In this document: positions 44,910 to 54,925 of the stretch, in pieces
Layout of the letters: every line of letters begins with the position of its first letter
Numbering within the stretch: the stretch's first letter is position 1
NCBI GenBank assembly: GCA_037355855.1
Contig: CM074762.1
Span: 5,084,001 to 5,148,000 of the forward strand
DNA length: 64,000 bases
Direction of reading: 5' to 3'
Origin: Pseudo-nitzschia pungens
Taxonomy: Eukaryota > Bacillariophyta > Bacillariophyceae > Bacillariales > Bacillariaceae
The notes under the pieces: model-generated
Told to the model about the DNA's origin: nothing
Seen by the model: only the letters and a program-made list of their open reading frames with translations
Database searches by the model: none
Made by a program: the position numbers and the translations under genes

Positions 44910-45271
44910 GATTTTGGCTTGCCTCTCTTCCTCCTGTTGGAGGATCGGACTTTGTGTGTTGGTTCGGCCAAGTAGGTCCGAGCGAGCGTTCGCTGGACAA
45001 GTCCGAGTGCCTCAGTAGAGAGAATTCTCTGTAGAACCTCCAATTTCTGGTCTCCGTGGAGTTTGTCATTGCCAGCAATTTTCTGGTCAAAGTCTCTCTT
45101 CCAGATAAGGAAGAGTTCTGGTCTTTCAGTACCATTGAGAACCTTCAGGTAGTCGCTGAATGCGATTCCACCTTGTTCGCTGTCTACATTCATCTTTACG
45201 GTGGTGGCGTCTTCCGGCCAGTCCTCCCGTGTGATGTTGAAAGGTTTCAGTTTGGTTCCTTTAGACGCCAT
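44879..45271 (-). pseudogene. Shortened gag remnant of the gypsy element
   Basis: 130 residues starting MASKGTKLKPFNITREDW, with a gag-like helical stretch (ELFLIWKRDFDQKI; KLEVLQRILSTEALGL). It ends after a basic tail and overlaps the reverse-transcriptase frame. The usual gag C-terminus with zinc knuckle and the protease are missing, so this region appears deleted or fused. Confidence 0.65.
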
Positions 45272-46047
45272 GGTTAATCAGTTTCTTTTTATTTACTTTA
45301 GTTTAGTTACAGTATTTCTGTAAGTTGTTATTTGGGGTGGAAATGAGCAAAAAGTGGTTGTTTCAGTTTGCTCCAGTTTTCTCTTTGTCTACACGATATC
45401 CCGTGTTGTAACTGATTTTCCCCTTTCGTAATACACGTTATTCCGTGTTGTAACTGATTTTGCTTTAGGCTTGTCCAGTGGTGGGAGTTGTTTCTCTCTT
45501 TAGTTCCCGGGAATCCTGTGGTTCTCCGGAGTTGTTTCTGTTTTTATTTCGTGGGATTCGATTCCCGTGGTTCTCCGGCGTTGCTTCCCTATTAAGCAAT
45601 CACCGGGCCGGTCCCACTTCCCGTTTCCCGTGGGATTGGTGGTGTTTAGGTATTCATTATATACCTTTCCGGATATCCGTATACTTCGGTTTTGGTTGGC
45701 ATCCCCTATTCGGTCTGTCCATCCACTCAGTGTTGGTCCAATTAGTCCACTCACTGGATTATGTGTCATTTTTTCAGCGTGTGTTTTCAAATTTTTCGAT
45801 TACATGCTGTTGTCGACCATGGTCCTGTTCAGGTACTTAGGTGTCTCTGTTGCTGCTGTTGCTCCCTTCTTTGGGCGCCAACAGTTGCTGGGGTCGGTCT
45901 TCCTTGTGCTGCAGACACTGGATATCCTTCTCCCTGTTTTGCTTCTCTGCGCCTCCATTTTTGGCAGTCTTTCGGTCCCGTCGGCGCCTTGGTCGATCGG
46001 TACCTTTCTGCTCATGGTCATCAGCGCTCAGCTTGATTTTAAAATCA
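45272..46047 (-). other. Gypsy 5' leader between LTR and gag
   Basis: About 0.78 kb with no convincing protein frame on the element's coding strand. It should hold the primer binding site immediately inside the LTR (TGATTTTAAAATCAAG on the minus strand), but I cannot match this to a tRNA by eye. Confidence 0.5.
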
Positions 46048-46229
46048 TGCCATACCCCGGGTCTACTAATGAATAAAGTAGTGATATGCAAATTGTGAGC
46101 TCTATCAATTAGTCTATTGCTATTGCTTTCGATTGGCATTTGGAATCGGCGATTCCAACGCCTCGCTAATTTATCCTCAACCTTAATCCAGTCCCGAGTA
46201 GACTCGTGACTGTATTCCGGTGCACGGCA
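46048..46229 (-). repeat. 5' LTR of the gypsy element
   Basis: 182 bp, one mismatch to the 3' LTR, with target duplication CATAC outside it. Confidence 0.9.
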
Positions 46230-46245
46230 CATACATGCTCTATCA

Positions 46246-46706
46246 GGAACATTATGAAAAAAAAAAACTTTTCTGGAAAATTTCCATTTTCATGCGCATT
46301 GTGCGCGCGACTACTCTCAAAAAATCTGTGGGCAATAAGAACGCCTCTTCTATAATTAATATGCGACCATAATTTAACGGTCTTAAACGGTCATCTTTGT
46401 CCTCAAAACGATTGTCCTCAAAAAGTGTCCTCAACGATTTTGTCCTCAACAGACTGTCCTCAACCATTATGTCCTCAACAATTATGTCCTCAATGTTTTG
46501 TCCTCAACCTCAACGTTGAGGACACTTTTTGAGGACAGTTTTGAGGACAGTTTTGAGGACAGTTTTGAGGACACTCTGCGTACTCGTACAGCCGTTAAAG
46601 TGGATATTCAACAAAAAACAGCCGTTAAAAATTACATCAATTTTATTGCGCGCAACGCGCATGAATATGGAAATTTTCTCAAAAAAACTTTTTTCCATAA
46701 TGTTCC
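46246..46706. mobile_element. Foldback element with TGTCCTCAA hairpin array
   Basis: The ends are imperfect inverted repeats of about 60 bp (GGAACATTATG...TTTCCAT..TCATGCGC). The centre holds about eight TGTCCTCAA units (46398-46510), then about five inverted TTGAGGACA units (46514-46575), pivoting on CCTCAACGTTGAGG. The whole can fold into one long hairpin. CAG at both borders might be a 3-bp target duplication. There is no coding capacity. Confidence 0.75.
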
Positions 46707-46969
46707 AGGAAGTCAAACAGAAACCCCTTGCAATCTACTAGAGCCTGCTTAATGGAGGCACTCACAAAAATGATGTGGTAGTAGCATATTGCAAATACTT
46801 TGTACAAAGCACTATATTCACAATCCTTTCAGAAGCTGGCTTTTTCCAAATTACATAAAGTTCTGGACGCAGTGAAAGCATTCTTGAAGTAATTCAAATA
46901 CAAAGTACGTCTGATAACTGATTTTAGACGTGGGTCAAAAATTTTCGTGCCGGGTCCTTTTGGGGTCAA

Positions 46970-47420
46970 ATATTTGACCAAAGGATTGTCCCCCGGGTTC
47001 ATTTTTTCAGTCCCGTACCATATATATTTTAGAGCCAATGCCAATTATTTTTCGAGGCAACGCCCATTATTTTTCCAGGCAACGCCCATAAATTTTAGAG
47101 GCAACGCCCATAAATTTTCGAGGCAAGCCCCATTACTTTTCAAGGCAACGCCCATTAATTTTCGAGGCAACGCCCATTAATTTTCCAGGTAATGCCCATT
47201 AATTTTCCAGGCAATGCCCATAAATTTTCGAGGCCACGCCCATAAATTTTCGAGGCAAGCCCCATTACTTTTCGAGGCAACGCCCATTAATTTTCAAGGC
47301 AACGCCCATTAATTTATGAGGCAACGCCCATCAGTTTTAGAGGCAACGCCCATCACTTCAAGAGGCAACGCCCATCATTTTTAGACGCAACGCCCATCAT
47401 TTCTAGAGGGAACGCCCATT
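46970..47420 (+). repeat. AGGCAACGCCCATTAATTTT array, copy B
   Basis: About sixteen units of roughly 27-28 bp with the core GAGGCAACGCCCATTAATTT and variants (AAGCCCCATTAC, CATAAATTT). Confidence 0.9.
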
Positions 47421-47499
47421 ATCACATGATAATAATGTTACACTATTATTGATGTTAAGAACCACTAGTATTCTGATACTGTACTGGTACAAACTGGAT

Positions 47500-48420
47500 T
47501 TCAGTTGCCGTCGTATTGCATTTCAGTTGCCGTTGCATCCTATTTCAATTGCTGTCGGATTGTATGGCCGTCGCATCTTATTTCAGTTCCCCGTCATGTT
47601 CCAGTCGCATCCTTGCATCATATTTCAGCAGTTGCCGTCGGATTGTATTTCAGCAGTTGCCGTCGCATCGTATTTCAGTTCCCGTCGGATTGTATTTCAG
47701 TTCCCGTCGCATCATTGTATTTCAGTTGCGTTTTGTGTATTCTTCCCTACGAGGACCAAGCAGGCAATTTCATGCATGGTTAGAAGTGAACTCCATGATC
47801 AATACCCCCGATCTTGATGCAGTTCACTCACCGTCGCATTGTATTTCAGCAGTTGCCGTCGGATTGTATTTCAGCAGTTGCCATCGCATCGTTGTATTTC
47901 AGTTGCGTTCTGTGTATTCTTTCCTACGAGGACCAAGCAGGCAATTTCATGCATGGTTAGAAGTGAACTCCATGATCAATACCCCCGATCTTGATGCAGT
48001 TCACTCACCGTCGCATTGTATTTCAGCAGTTGCCGTCGGATTGTATTTCAGCAGTTGCCATCGCATCGTTGTATTTCAGTTGCGTTCTGTGTATTCTTTC
48101 CTACGAGGACCAAGCAGGCAATTTCATGCATGGTTAGAAGTGAACTCCATGATCAATACCCCCGATCTTGATGCAGTTCACTCACCGTCGCATTGTATTT
48201 CAGCAGTTGCCGTCGGATTGTATTTCAGCAGTTGCCATCGCATCGTTGTATTTCAGTTGCGTTCTGTGTATTCTTTCCTACGAGGACCAAGCAGGCAATT
48301 TCATGCATGGTTAGAAGTGAACTCCATGATCAATACCCCCGATCTTGATGCAGTTCACTCACCGTCGCATTGTATTTCAGCAGTTGCTGTCGGATTGTAA
48401 TTCAGTTGCCGTCAGATTGC
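47500..48420 (+). repeat. 177-bp satellite and TTTCAGTTGCCGTCG repeats, copy B
   Basis: Four units of about 177 bp share GAGGACCAAGCAGGCAATTT, AACTCCATGATCAATACC and TGCAGTTCACTCACCGTCG. They are preceded by short ATTTCAGTTGCCGTCGCAT units. The strong similarity between units indicates recent amplification. The 294-residue frame across it is an artefact. Confidence 0.92.
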
Positions 48421-48744
48421 ACCCAAAATTATGTGAAGTTTGGCACACGCATTTATGTGCTTTTTCTGTACGTGCTTTTTCGGTTTTGGTGCATACCAAG
48501 TACAAAGCACTACTGTATTTACTACAGAAGTACTCGTGATTACTACAAGCCTGCCCTCACCCACTTCGAGCCCACCCCGCCGCGCCATAATTTCTGACTA
48601 CATTTATGTAAGGTTACTCCCAATGGAAAAAGGACAGACGGAGCGGAAAAAGGACTAATCAATACACAAACAGTAGTAACTACAGTACTAAACTATTAAA
48701 TGACTTATCTACATTACTATTTTGGACATTTCCACCATTCCAGC

Positions 48745-49410
48745 ACGGATTCCAGTGTGAATATTCCTCATACTGTGCATGGGCAAGAGTATTCAAAAAG
48801 AAGTATTCAAAAATCACCAATTATTTGGGTGTCACCACTGAATAATTAATATTTGGCCCAGTACTGTGGAATTTACTAGAAAATACTGTAAAATCACATA
48901 TCTGAATGAATGTGGCCAATAGTTGTGTGATTCCAGTGTGAATATTCCTCATACTGTGCATGGGCAAGAGTATGCAAAAAGAAGTATTCAGAAATCACCT
49001 ATATTTTGAATGTCACCACTGAATAATTAATATTTGGTTCACTACTGCGGAATTTACTACTAGAAAAAAGTACCAAATCACATATCTGAATGAATCTGGC
49101 AAATATTTCTGTGATTCCAGTGTGAATATTCCTCATCCTATGCACAGGCAAGAGTATTCAAAAAGAAGTATTCCAAAATCACCTATATTTTGGATGTCAC
49201 CACTGAATAATTAATATTTGGTCCACTACTGCGGAATTCACTAGAAAAAAGTACCAAATCACATATCTGAATGAATCTGGCAAATATTTCTGTGATTCCA
49301 GTGTGAATATTCCTCATCCTATGCATGGGCAAGAGTATTCAAAAAGAAGTATTCAAAAATCACCTATATTTTGGATGTCACCACTGAATAACTGAATAGC
49401 TCACTTATTG
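48745..49410 (-). repeat. 181-bp satellite, about 3.7 units, copy B
   Basis: The anchor TCCAGTGTGAATATTCCTCA recurs at 48751, 48932, 49116 and 49297. It is the reverse complement of the satellite in copy A. Confidence 0.95.
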
Positions 49411-50640
49411 TGACATGTGCTTCGCAGCAAAAATATTGCTATCGCATCATGATGTAGCAAAAGACATTCCCATGGTGGGACTCGAACTGGTAACACCAAT
49501 CGGGGACAATCCAGTAGTGCCACTATTACTGTTTACTACTGCTATAGAGGTGTTCTCTCTATGTTATAATGCTACCATCATCTCGGGGAAGGCTCATTGC
49601 TGTCATTTTTTCCACTCAGCCTGTACACACAGTACCGTAAAGCACTTAATAAAGCACTAAAGGACTACGTCACAGTGGCAGATCGATTTTCCGCCCCACA
49701 TCTCCCTCGTACAGGATGTGTCATAATTTTCATTTTCTTTTCATTTCATGCATCGGAATATTCTGGCCGGACCAGTTTAACGTAGCCTTCAGGCACCGGG
49801 ACCATCTCTTTTGAAGAAGACACACATGCTGTGGGGAGCTTGAGAACGGCCGCTCTTGCTTTCTGCTCTGTTGTCTGATTCATATCACGGAGGTCGGGTG
49901 TGTTGAAGTCCTGGAACTACCTGGCTTACCCAGATATACGACGTACTGATATTGAAAACAACGAAGACGAAAATCACAACCGATCGGTGCGGAGACGGAC
50001 GACGACGACGACGAAGGTACAATCGCTCCAGAGAGGGCCGACGGGGGTACAATCGCTCCAGAGAGGGACGATGGGGTTACGATCGCTTCGGACGGGGACG
50101 ACGCGGGTACTAACAGTTTGTCGTTGTTTTTTTTTATTTCGTCTTTCCAGAGAAAAACGACAGATTGGTGTGGAGAGGGACGACGACGACGAAGGTGCGA
50201 TCGCTCCAGAGAGGGACGACGAAGGTGCGATCGCTCCAGAGAGGGACGACGGGGGTACGATCGCTCTCTCCGGATGACGAGGGTACTAACAGTTTGTCGT
50301 TGTTGTTTTTTGAATTTCGTCTTTCTAGAGAAAAATGACAGGAACGACGAGGGTACGATCGCTACGATCGCTTCGGACGGGGACGACGAGGGTACTAACG
50401 GTTTGTCGTTGTTTTTTTAAATTTCGTCTTTCCAGAGAAAAACGACACCCCTACGATTTTCGGTTGTTGCGAAAAGGAGCGACGGATCGAAATAATCCCT
50501 ACCAGTGAGACGAACGAGACGAATGACGGAGACGGAGGGGAACGACCGATACGATTGCTGAAAAGGGGAACGACCGATACGATCGCTGACAAGGAAAGAC
50601 GACCACGGCAAGAGTTCTTTAAAAATATTCTCGTGTATTA
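49411..50640 (-). repeat. Conserved core of the satellite element, copy B
   Basis: Reverse-complement counterpart of 39756-40980, including the B-box-like motif at about 49480 (GGACTCGAACTGG on the plus strand) and three or four extra GATCGCTCCAGAGAGGGACG units at 50020-50260. The shared stretch near 49600-49950 is highly similar to its partner. No gene is recognised. Confidence 0.8.
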
Positions 50641-51625
50641 TCCCCCCTGTATTATCGACGCGTTGCTCCTGCTTGCTGTCTCCCCCCCTGTAATATCGAC
50701 GCGTTCGTTGCTGTTTGCTGTCCCCCCTGCTTTGTCTACGCGTTCGTTGCTGCTTGCTGCGACGCGTTCGTTGCTGCTTGCTGCTTGCTGTCCCCCCTGT
50801 ATTTGCGACGCGTTAGTTGCTGCTTGCTGTCCCCCCTGTATTGTCTACGCGTTCGTTGCTGCTTGCTGTCCCCCCTGCATTTTCTACGCGTTCGTTGCTG
50901 CTTGCTGCGACGCGTTCGTTGCTGCTTGCTGCTTGCTGTCCCCCCTGTATTGTCGACGCGTTCGTTGCTGCTTGCTGCTTGCTGTCCCCCCTGTATTTGC
51001 GACGCGTTCGTTGCTGCTTGCTGTCCCCCCTGTATTGTCGACGCGTTCGTTGCTGCTTGCTGCTTGCTGTCCCCCCTGTATTATCGTCGCGTTGCTGCTG
51101 CTTGCTGTCCCCCCTGTATTATCGACGCGTTGCTGCTGTTTGCTGTCCCCCCTGTATTATCGACGTTGCTGCTGTTTGCTGTCCCCCCTGTATTATCGAC
51201 GTTGCTGCTGTTTGCTGTCCCCCCTGTATTATCGACGTTGCTGCTGTTTGCTGTCCCCCCTGGATTAATTTTTTTTCTACGTATATTCCTGTACAATTTG
51301 TACTGGAAAATCGAATTTTTTGATTGGCTCATTCACTCAGCACCTGTATCTGCTTGCTGTCCCCCCCTGTATTATCGACGCGTTGCTGCTGCTTGCTGCT
51401 TGCTGTCCCCCCCCCCTGTATTATCGACGCGTTGCTGCTGCTTGCTGCTTGCTGTCCCCCCCTGTATTATCGACGCGTTGCTGCTGCTTGCTGCTTGCTG
51501 TCCCCCCCCCCTGTATTATCGACGCGTTGCTGCTGCTTGCTGCTTGCTGTCCCCCCCTGTATTATCGACGCGTTGCTGCTGCTTGCTGCTTGCTGTCCCC
51601 CCCCCCTGTATTATCGATGCGTTGC
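50640..51625 (-). repeat. G-tract minisatellite of copy B, two blocks
   Basis: Same unit as in copy A but inverted (C-tracts on the plus strand): 50640-51260 and 51350-51625, separated by about 90 bp of other sequence. The right block is highly regular: GCTTGCTGTCCCCCC, TGTATTATCGACGCGTTGCT. Confidence 0.95.
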
Positions 51626-51635
51626 TGCTACATAC

Positions 51636-52460
51636 AGCGCTACAGGGATACAGCGCTACGATACTGCGCTACAGGGATACAGCGATACAGGGATACAGCG
51701 CTACAGGGATACAGGGATACAGCGCTACAGGGATACAGCGCTGCAGCGCTACAGCGTAGAATAACAGAGCTCTGTAGCTCCAGTACTGTATTATACGGAG
51801 CAACACAGCTTACGGAGTAGCGATTAATTAGATGCTGGCTTGCTCTCTTAATAACTGTTTGGGTCAGGCGTCCGGTCGTAGTACATATTGTACACCAGTG
51901 ACCCGACCCCAGCGGTAGCATAGTATCTTAGCATGGTAGCATGGTAGGTTAACATATCCAGTATTTCGTAGCATTTTAATAACTCATAGATAATAGAGCT
52001 CTGTAGCTCTAGTACTGTATTATACGGGTAGCGTACGGAGTAGCGTAGTAGCGTAGCTCCGCTTATTAATTACTTCGTAGATTCAAAGGTGTGCTAGCGC
52101 GTTGGGTAACTGTCTGGGTCAGGTATCCGGTCATAGTACATATTATACACCAATGACCCGACCCCGGCGGTAGCATAGTATCTTAGCATGGTATCATGGT
52201 AGGTTAGCATCTCCAGTATTTCGTAGCATTAGCAACCCTAACCTTGTACCGTAGCACTCAGTTACACTGTATTAGTACGGATGCTATACCCGGGGTATGT
52301 ACAACTGGTACAAATTGTACGCGAAACGCCTGGTATCTCTGGAGTTAGCAACCCATACCACACGTTCGCTACAGGGATACAGGGGATACAGCGCTACAGG
52401 GGATACAGCGCTACAGATATACAGCGATACAGGGATACAGCGCTGCAGCGCTACAAACAT
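51636..52460. repeat. ACAGCGCTACAGGGAT arrays and a 229-bp tandem duplication, copy B
   Basis: Short arrays of TACAGGGATACAGCGC occur at 51636-51752 and 52368-52458. Between them two units with period 229 begin AGAGCTCTGTAGCTC at 51766 and 51995 and share GACCCGACCCC and GGTAGCATAGTATCTTAGCA. These blocks are absent from copy A. Confidence 0.88.
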
Positions 52461-52692
52461 TAACCCTAATGGTGGTTGTACAACGAATTTTGACCCCGGC
52501 TCTTAATTTTTCGACCCAAATATTCGAGTTTGGAGCAAAAAATTAATTTTTGGAGCCAAAAAATAATAATTCGAGCTTAAGAAAGGCACTTTCGCTCCAA
52601 ATAATAGAAATATTGGAGCTAAAAACATCTAAAAAATAAGAGGGGGGTGGTCGAAACGGGTCAAAATGGTCGAAAATCAGTTATTAGACGTA

Positions 52693-53401
52693 ATCATTAG
52701 AAAGAAACATAGTTGATCAGTAGATGTTATACTCCCACACATAGTATCTTGCCAAATTAATAATATTGTTCTGTTTGTTGTCATTGACATTCAGTAACAA
52801 ACATGTGACGACAGGTCATAACCTGGAACAGATGGTGTCAAACAAAACTGCAATGACCAAGCCTCATGTGGATTTTGTTTTGTTCATTTCTAATTCATGA
52901 CTTTTCTTTGATTCTTTGCAGCCAGCCAAAAAGTATTGTCCCAGGCCTCAGATTGTGAAGGTTTTGGTTGCTTGTACATGATGCTACCTGATATTTGCAA
53001 TCAATCAAATCCTTACGAAAACGATACAGCCCCAAAGGCGGATCAACCCGAAAGGAAACGACTTGATCTGCTGGGTACGTTAGAAATCCGAACGAATGCA
53101 TGGAACGAATATGGCACTCATTTGAAAACTTGTAAAGTTCTCTTGTTTCACCAAAGCCACATCACGAACTATTTTAAATAATGTTAAGATACAGTCGGTG
53201 TTGTGCAGAGATGCGGTATCATCATCTTTTTGTTTTCTTTTTTTCAAACTGGACTAACGTGACGTGCTAAATCTCATCCCTTGGATCCAAGCGATCGATC
53301 CATCAATAAAATGCAAATTATTCTAGAGCCACGCCACCAATTTCGTTCCGTTGTGTCAACGTTAGTGTCTGCCTGCCTGCCTGCCTGACCGCTCTCTTCG
53401 T
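52693..53401. other. Intergenic region, no gene recognised
   Basis: A short frame at 52936-53181 (81 residues) shows no family features. The right part should hold the 3' UTR of NDUFS4; a CTGC tetranucleotide run lies near 53369-53388. Confidence 0.5.
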
Positions 53402-54191
53402 TTACCGAATCTTGTAGTAGGACTCGGAGTGTGGGACCGTTTCGTCGTGCATGTTGGGTCCGTGCTGGCGGACGGTTCCGTCGCCGTGGAACTTGAGGGG
53501 ACGGAAGTAGTGGGAGCATCCCGCCGCCTTGCGTTGCCAGTGGTCGCACTGGACGCCCTCGCGCTTGACCTTTCCGGCAATGGCCTGGGGCAAGAAGTTG
53601 TCCTGGTACTGGGCATCGTCGTGTCTCATCTTGCGAATGACGGGTTCCTGGACCAGATATTTCCATCCGCGCTTCTCGGCAAAGTAGACGGCGTCCTGGG
53701 CGTTCTTAAAGTAGAGGGGTGGATCGCAGCCGTAGGTATCGGCGGTGGAGTTCCAGTTCATGAGCGAGTTCTTCCATCGCTCTCCGACGGCACCGTCGTC
53801 GTCGAATGAAATTTTCCAGTAACGCTCGGGATTCAATGGATTCTGGTTGGGGCGGGCTCGCAATTGCTTGATGACCACCATGCGCTTCCCGGCCATCGGG
53901 CATGCGAACGCTCGTCTTGTAGGAGGCATCGAGGGCGGCTACCTCGGCCTTGTTTTCGGGCATGACGGGGTCGGGAAGATTGGTTCCCGAATCGAAGACC
54001 ATTACGCTGTCCTTTTCGGACATGGCTTCCATGCGCTTCGCCAGGGCGGGCACATCCTCGGGCTCTTCGGTCTCACCGGCCTTGACCAAAGCCTTTTTGA
54101 CGCTGACCACGCTTCGGGTTTGCTGTTGTTGCTGGGCCGCCCTCGTGAGAAGGGAGCGTCCGACGGATTTACGAGCAATAGACGAGAACAT
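53402..54191 (-). CDS. NDUFS4: NADH:ubiquinone oxidoreductase subunit NDUFS4 (complex I, 18 kDa type)
   Basis: Accessory subunit of mitochondrial complex I, at the N module of the matrix arm. The start at 54191 gives MFSSIARKSVGRSLLTRAA, a typical mitochondrial presequence followed by a Gln run. The conserved domain reads RYWKISFDD, ERWKNSLMNWNSTAD, DAVYFAEKRGWKY, matching NDUFS4 (ETC complex I subunit family). A C-terminal extension of about 70 residues, with Cys and His (CDHWQRKAAGCSHY), exceeds the animal protein. The two parts lie in different frames (54191-53706 and 53929-53402). Joining requires loss of 3n+1 bases near 53870-53950. Candidates are a 58-bp GT-AG intron (GTAGCC...GGGAAG) or one extra G in CCGGGAAG. 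The length would be about 240-262 residues. Confidence 0.9.
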
Positions 54192-54925
54192 TGTTGTATT
54201 CTTCTGTGCTTTCTTGTCAGAAGCAAATTTGCAAGAGCAACAACAGAGAACGAATCAATCAATCAGCCAATACGCAACCCAAACGAGTTCAGTAGTCGTC
54301 CTTTCAACTACGTAGGATTGATGTTGTTGTTGCTACCTGATGTTGTTGGCTTCTCTCGCTAAACAACCTGAAAAAGCTGTAACTTACCCTCACCCGGTAA
54401 GTTACCGTACCATAGTGAAAGAAGGCACTTGTACCGGCTCTACTCGTATCGTACATACTTCTTTTACGGGTACGTTTTGGACGCATTGATTGAACCAAGC
54501 ACAAATACAGCAACACGTGAGGGGAACCAAATTCGGGGGATATTTGAAGAATCTTCTTCTTCCCCCTTTAAGCTGATTCCCCATGAACAAGTCTCGAAAA
54601 CATTTAATCCACGAATGGGACTTGAGGGAAAAAATAAGGGACATGATGAGAAACAAGAATAAAGGTTTCACGACACATTCAACGGTTCCATTAGGTTTTC
54701 GAACTCCTTCGAGCACTTCTGAAGGTGTGCCACCTCGTCATTTCAAATCCTGTGCAGCCATCGCGAAGCAGCCCGTTCGTACAAGTAACTCGCTCGTAGT
54801 AATGAAAAACTGAAAAAAAATCCTCGTCGAAATCGCACAACGCAAATATATAAAAATAATTCGGTAACCGTACTTGCTTGTTCACTCCACAACAACACAC
54901 AAAGACAAAACAACAATATACAACA
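54192..54925. promoter_or_regulatory. Divergent promoter region of NDUFS4 and Rab1
   Basis: The two genes start on opposite strands 734 bp apart, so both promoters lie here. The sequence ahead of Rab1 is AC-rich (CACTCCACAACAACACACAAAG...). No definite element is assigned. Confidence 0.5.

Larger units (their letters stand above)
36063..46229 (-). mobile_element. Ty3/gypsy LTR retrotransposon, interrupted by a 5.9-kb TIR element
   Basis: LTRs 36063-36244 and 46048-46229 are each 182 bp (TGCCGTGCACC...GGGGTATGGCA on the minus strand) and differ at one base (36215 versus 46200). A perfect 5-bp target duplication CATAC flanks them (36058-36062 and 46230-46234). Pol order is reverse transcriptase, RNase H, integrase, which defines the Ty3/gypsy type. 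Without the insertion at 37966-43865 the element is about 4.27 kb. That is short for a gypsy element, and no aspartic protease motif is visible between the gag remnant and reverse transcriptase. An internal deletion probably preceded the insertion. Confidence 0.93.
46908..52690 (-). mobile_element. Satellite-carrying TIR element, copy B (5.8 kb, inverted to copy A)
   Basis: The left end CGTCTGATAACTGATTTT and the reverse complement of the right end CGTCTAATAACTGATTTT are inverted repeats. They align with the TIR of copy A (shared consensus CGTCYRAWAACTGRTT). TA lies on both sides (46906-46907 and 52691-52692), again a 2-bp target duplication. Read from right to left the order of blocks matches copy A: variable end region, G-tract minisatellite, conserved core, 181-bp satellite, CTGAAATAC repeats, end array. 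No transposase frame is seen. The TIRs have more mismatches than those of A, so B may be older. Confidence 0.8.

Noticed and set aside
47516..48400. Plus-strand frame of 294 codons with four near-identical blocks
   Set aside because: It is the 177-bp satellite read through; 177 is a multiple of three, so the frame stays open by chance.
50785..51759. Plus-strand frame of 324 codons in copy B
   Set aside because: Same minisatellite inverted; no conserved domain and frame follows the repeat.
52936..53181. 81-codon plus-strand frame near NDUFS4
   Set aside because: No family signature, and it lies in the probable 3' flank of NDUFS4 and repeat border; not enough support to call a gene.
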